From positions 1 to 6,662 of the forward strand of contig CAMTFK010000250.1 in the NCBI GenBank assembly GCA_947071285.1: a stretch of 6,662 bases of DNA, written 5' to 3'. Made by a program: the position numbers and the translations under genes. Positions 5,686 to 6,662 of this stretch are shown one piece after another. The notes below the pieces were generated by a model. That model searched no databases and was not told where the DNA came from. It saw nothing but the letters and a program-made list of their open reading frames with translations. The stretch is from an uncultured Bacteroides sp. Lineage in GTDB: Bacteria > Bacteroidota > Bacteroidia > Bacteroidales > Bacteroidaceae. Within the stretch, counting starts at the first letter, position 1; the number at the start of each line of letters is the position of its first letter.

Positions 5686-5787
5686 TCAGCGGACGCCCGT
5701 CATGGCATGTGCACTCAGCACGCCAACCAAAGCAGAAGCCACAGCAATAATTAGTTTCAAAATCTTGTCCCAAGTCGTTTTTTTCAT
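5686..5787 (-). CDS. smalltalk family peptide, 33 aa
   Basis: This short gene starts MKKTTWDKILKLI, continues as one hydrophobic helix (about residues 9-28, rich in Ile, Val, Ala and Leu with small Gly/Ser breaks) and ends AMTGVR before a TGA at 5686-5688. The length, the lysine-tryptophan start, the single helix and the position between an HU-like gene and an amidase gene match the Bacteroidales 'smalltalk protein' family. As far as I know its function has not been demonstrated. The basic start plus hydrophobic core would suit either a membrane-inserted peptide or a signal-like sequence (it contains SAHA, a possible cleavage site). Its ATG at 5787 follows the repeat-rich spacer, and its stop lies 13 bp before the amidase start, so the two are very likely cotranscribed. 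A pinholin-like role is only a hypothesis. Confidence 0.85.
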   Translation of the reverse strand: MKKTTWDKILKLIIAVASALVGVLSAHAMTGVR

Positions 5788-5798
5788 GTCAAATAGTT

Positions 5799-5819
5799 AT
5801 TAGTGATTAGTGATTAGTG
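5799..5819. repeat. three tandem copies of 7-bp ATTAGTG
   Basis: ATTAGTG occurs three times without interruption (5799-5805, 5806-5812, 5813-5819). The array lies in the leader 12 bp upstream of the smalltalk start codon and reads CACTAAT on the coding strand. A change in copy number would alter leader length without touching any protein. Confidence 0.85.
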
Positions 5820-5831
5820 GGCTGCGCAGCC
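5820..5831. repeat. 12-bp palindrome GGCTGCGCAGCC
   Basis: This perfect self-complementary 12-mer lies exactly between the 7-bp and 8-bp repeat arrays. It is the only GC-rich part of that stretch. As RNA it could form a small hairpin upstream of smalltalk. As DNA it could be a protein-binding site. Confidence 0.6.
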
Positions 5832-5894
5832 TTTCATTCTTTCATTCTTTCATTCTTCCATTCTTCCATTCTTTAATTCTTTAATTCTTAATTT
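5831..5894. repeat. eight tandem copies of an 8-bp repeat (CTTTCATT family)
   Basis: The units run in blocks: three CTTTCATT (5831-5854), two CTTCCATT (5855-5870), two CTTTAATT (5871-5886) and one CTTAATTT (5887-5894). The transcript of the operon reads them as purine-rich AAUGAAAG, AAUGGAAG and AAUUAAAG. Blocks of identical variants imply local unit duplication, as expected for slipped-strand expansion. Each AATG unit also creates an AUG upstream of the smalltalk start. Confidence 0.9.
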
Positions 5895-5915
5895 CTAACG
5901 CCTCCGGCGTTAGAA
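5893..5915 (-). other. 10-bp hairpin directly after the HU-like gene's stop
   Basis: TTCTAACGCC (5893-5902) and GGCGTTAGAA (5906-5915) pair perfectly around a 3-nt loop. The hairpin starts one base after the stop codon (5917-5919) of the HU-like gene. On the minus strand the following bases are ATTAAGAATTAAAG rather than a T-tract. It is therefore probably an intercistronic stem that protects or attenuates the transcript instead of a full terminator. Confidence 0.6.
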
Positions 5916-5916
5916 C

Positions 5917-6417
5917 CTATCCCAGCGGATCCTCTTCAAGTCCTCCTTCTCCCTCGGAACCACCGCCGCCCGACGAGCTACCTCCTTCCTTATCGTCCGG
6001 CTTCTCCAGTGCAAACGTCACGTTTGCCGGACTTCTTGTTATTGCCGTCGTCCCGTTCACCAGGCGCAGCTCCTTGTCCGGAACAAAACGGATATTCACC
6101 TTCTTGATATTCCTGACGGTGCAATCATCCGATTTCTCCACCCCCGAACAGCGGAAAGTCATGTGAAACGTTCCCAGTTGATTCAATTTCACCTTGTCTC
6201 CATTAGCCAGATTCATCTGGATTTCCTCCACCATAGCCTCGATGACGTGCTTCACATCACCCTTGGTCATAGCACAATTCTTCTGGATACTGGCGGCCAG
6301 CGTATCAATATCCACCGTGCCGCACGTACGGGGTTTCTGACGAAGATAAAACAACATTTGCGAGTCTTTATCACTCACGATTTTTCTACGCTTAAAGCGT
6401 TCTACAAGTACATCCAT
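5917..6417 (-). CDS. HU-like DNA-binding protein with glycine-rich tail (HU-HIG type)
   Basis: This 166-aa protein belongs to the Bacteroidota HU-like group known as HU-HIG (HU domain fused to wHTH, Ig or glycine-rich motif). Residues 1-72 are helical, with a basic start (ERFKRRK) and TLAASIQKNCAMTKGDVKHVIEAMVEEI, which resembles the HU helical dimerisation part. GDKVKLNQLGTFHMTF (73-88) matches the beta-sheet entry of HU folds. A beta arm follows with RNIKKVNIRFVPDKELR and would contact DNA. From about residue 140 the chain becomes a charged, low-complexity tail (KEGGSSSGGGGSEGEGG, then EEDPLG). It is probably a nucleoid-type or specialised DNA binder, but its target is unknown. It is the first visible gene of the operon with smalltalk and amidase, has a promoter at 6475-6506, and uses an ATG at 6417. 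Confidence 0.9.
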   Translation of the reverse strand: MDVLVERFKRRKIVSDKDSQMLFYLRQKPRTCGTVDIDTLAASIQKNCAMTKGDVKHVIEAMVEEIQMNLANGDKVKLNQLGTFHMTFRCSGVEKSDDCTVRNIKKVNIRFVPDKELRLVNGTTAITRSPANVTFALEKPDDKEGGSSSGGGGSEGEGGLEEDPLG

Positions 6418-6474
6418 AAAAAATAAGGTTTAGGTTAAAAATACATTCTGTAATGCCTATCATTAAGCACTTCA

Positions 6475-6506
6475 CAAAGATACAACATCAAAAAGCCAAA
6501 GTCAAG
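6475..6506 (-). promoter_or_regulatory. promoter of the HU-like/smalltalk/amidase operon
   Basis: On the minus strand TATCTTTG (6475-6482) is a full TAnnTTTG -7 match. CTTG (6503-6506), 20 bp upstream, is a 3-of-4 match to the TTTG -33 element. Transcription would start near 6468, giving a leader of about 50 nt before the ATG at 6417. The 185-bp gap to the next gene holds this promoter and the AT-only repeat array; nothing else was seen there. Confidence 0.6.
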
Positions 6507-6565
6507 TATTTCATCATTTATTTATTCAAAAAACGACAATTATTTTCTCCTCCACACCCACCATC

Positions 6566-6605
6566 AATTAATAATTAATATTTAATAATTAATATTTAAT
6601 AATTA
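6566..6605. repeat. AT-only 7-bp tandem array
   Basis: The 40-bp stretch contains only A and T and reads as successive 7-mers: AATTAAT (6566-6572), AATTAAT, ATTTAAT, AATTAAT, ATTTAAT (to 6600), then AATTA. The same array can be read as two perfect copies of a 14-bp unit (6573-6586 and 6587-6600). It lies 60 bp upstream of the operon's -33 element, reaches into the stop codon of the gene at the window's right edge, and may act as a bendable or easily melted tract. Confidence 0.85.
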
Positions 6606-6662
6606 CCTCGCATTCCTCATCATCCACTCCAACGGCGGCACATACTCCCCTATCTTCGTCAT
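6603..6662 (-). CDS. 3' end of an unidentified minus-strand gene, cut by the window edge
   Basis: An open frame enters from the right edge and stops at a TAA on the minus strand (6603-6605). Its 19 visible residues are MTKIGEYVPPLEWMMRNAR. The ATG at the very edge may be an internal methionine, so the true start probably lies beyond the window. The residues are too few to name a family. In spacing and strand it fits a gene upstream of the HU-like operon, which has its own promoter 185 bp further on. Confidence 0.45.
   Translation of the reverse strand: MTKIGEYVPPLEWMMRNAR

Noticed and set aside
5799..5894. CRISPR-like array
   Set aside because: The repeats are 7-8 bp, directly tandem and without spacers, so they are simple sequence repeats.
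6163..6426. Open frame on the + strand opposite the HU-like gene
   Set aside because: It is antisense to a recognised domain and its start and end bear no relation to other signals.

Overview
The window looks like a contig end from a Bacteroides-type genome (Bacteroidota). Four observations support this. Several upstream regions carry the Bacteroides -7 element TAnnTTTG, and Shine-Dalgarno sequences are absent. The window holds the HU-like protein / 'smalltalk' peptide / T7-lysozyme-type amidase cassette that is common in this group. The ferritin and the sensor kinase are also of Bacteroides type. The first 44 bases are not biological: they are an Illumina Nextera i5 adapter, including a readable 8-base index, so real sequence begins at base 45.

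Layout. Bases 45-782 are AT-rich and hold only small unrecognised genes: the proline-rich end of a truncated + strand gene, then two short minus-strand genes (about 65 and 89 aa). This part looks accessory. From 1010 the content is conventional. kbl (glycine C-acetyltransferase, threonine-to-glycine breakdown) lies on the + strand and converges with a minus-strand membrane sensor histidine kinase. Their stop codons are 39 bp apart, in a junction built of hairpins and 7-bp repeats. The kinase has a lipoprotein-like signal, a periplasmic substrate-binding-like sensor, one membrane helix, a PAS-like region and a HisKA/HATPase core. No response regulator is visible. Upstream of it, also on the minus strand, is ftnA (ferritin), with a strong intrinsic terminator immediately before a near-ideal kinase promoter.

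The right third is a minus-strand operon: an HU-like DNA-binding protein with a glycine-rich tail, a 33-aa smalltalk peptide with one hydrophobic helix, and a zinc amidase without a signal peptide. A promoter lies before the HU-like gene. Between the HU-like gene and smalltalk is an unusual 129-bp spacer with a 10-bp hairpin, eight copies of an 8-bp repeat, a 12-bp palindrome and three copies of a 7-bp repeat. Beyond the promoter is an AT-only 7-bp repeat array, then the last codons of another minus-strand gene cut by the window edge.

The most intriguing element is the HU-like/smalltalk/amidase cassette, whose overall role is not established as far as I know. The amidase also carries an EF-hand-like calcium-loop motif between its zinc ligands. 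No rRNA, tRNA, CRISPR array, transposase or integrase was seen.
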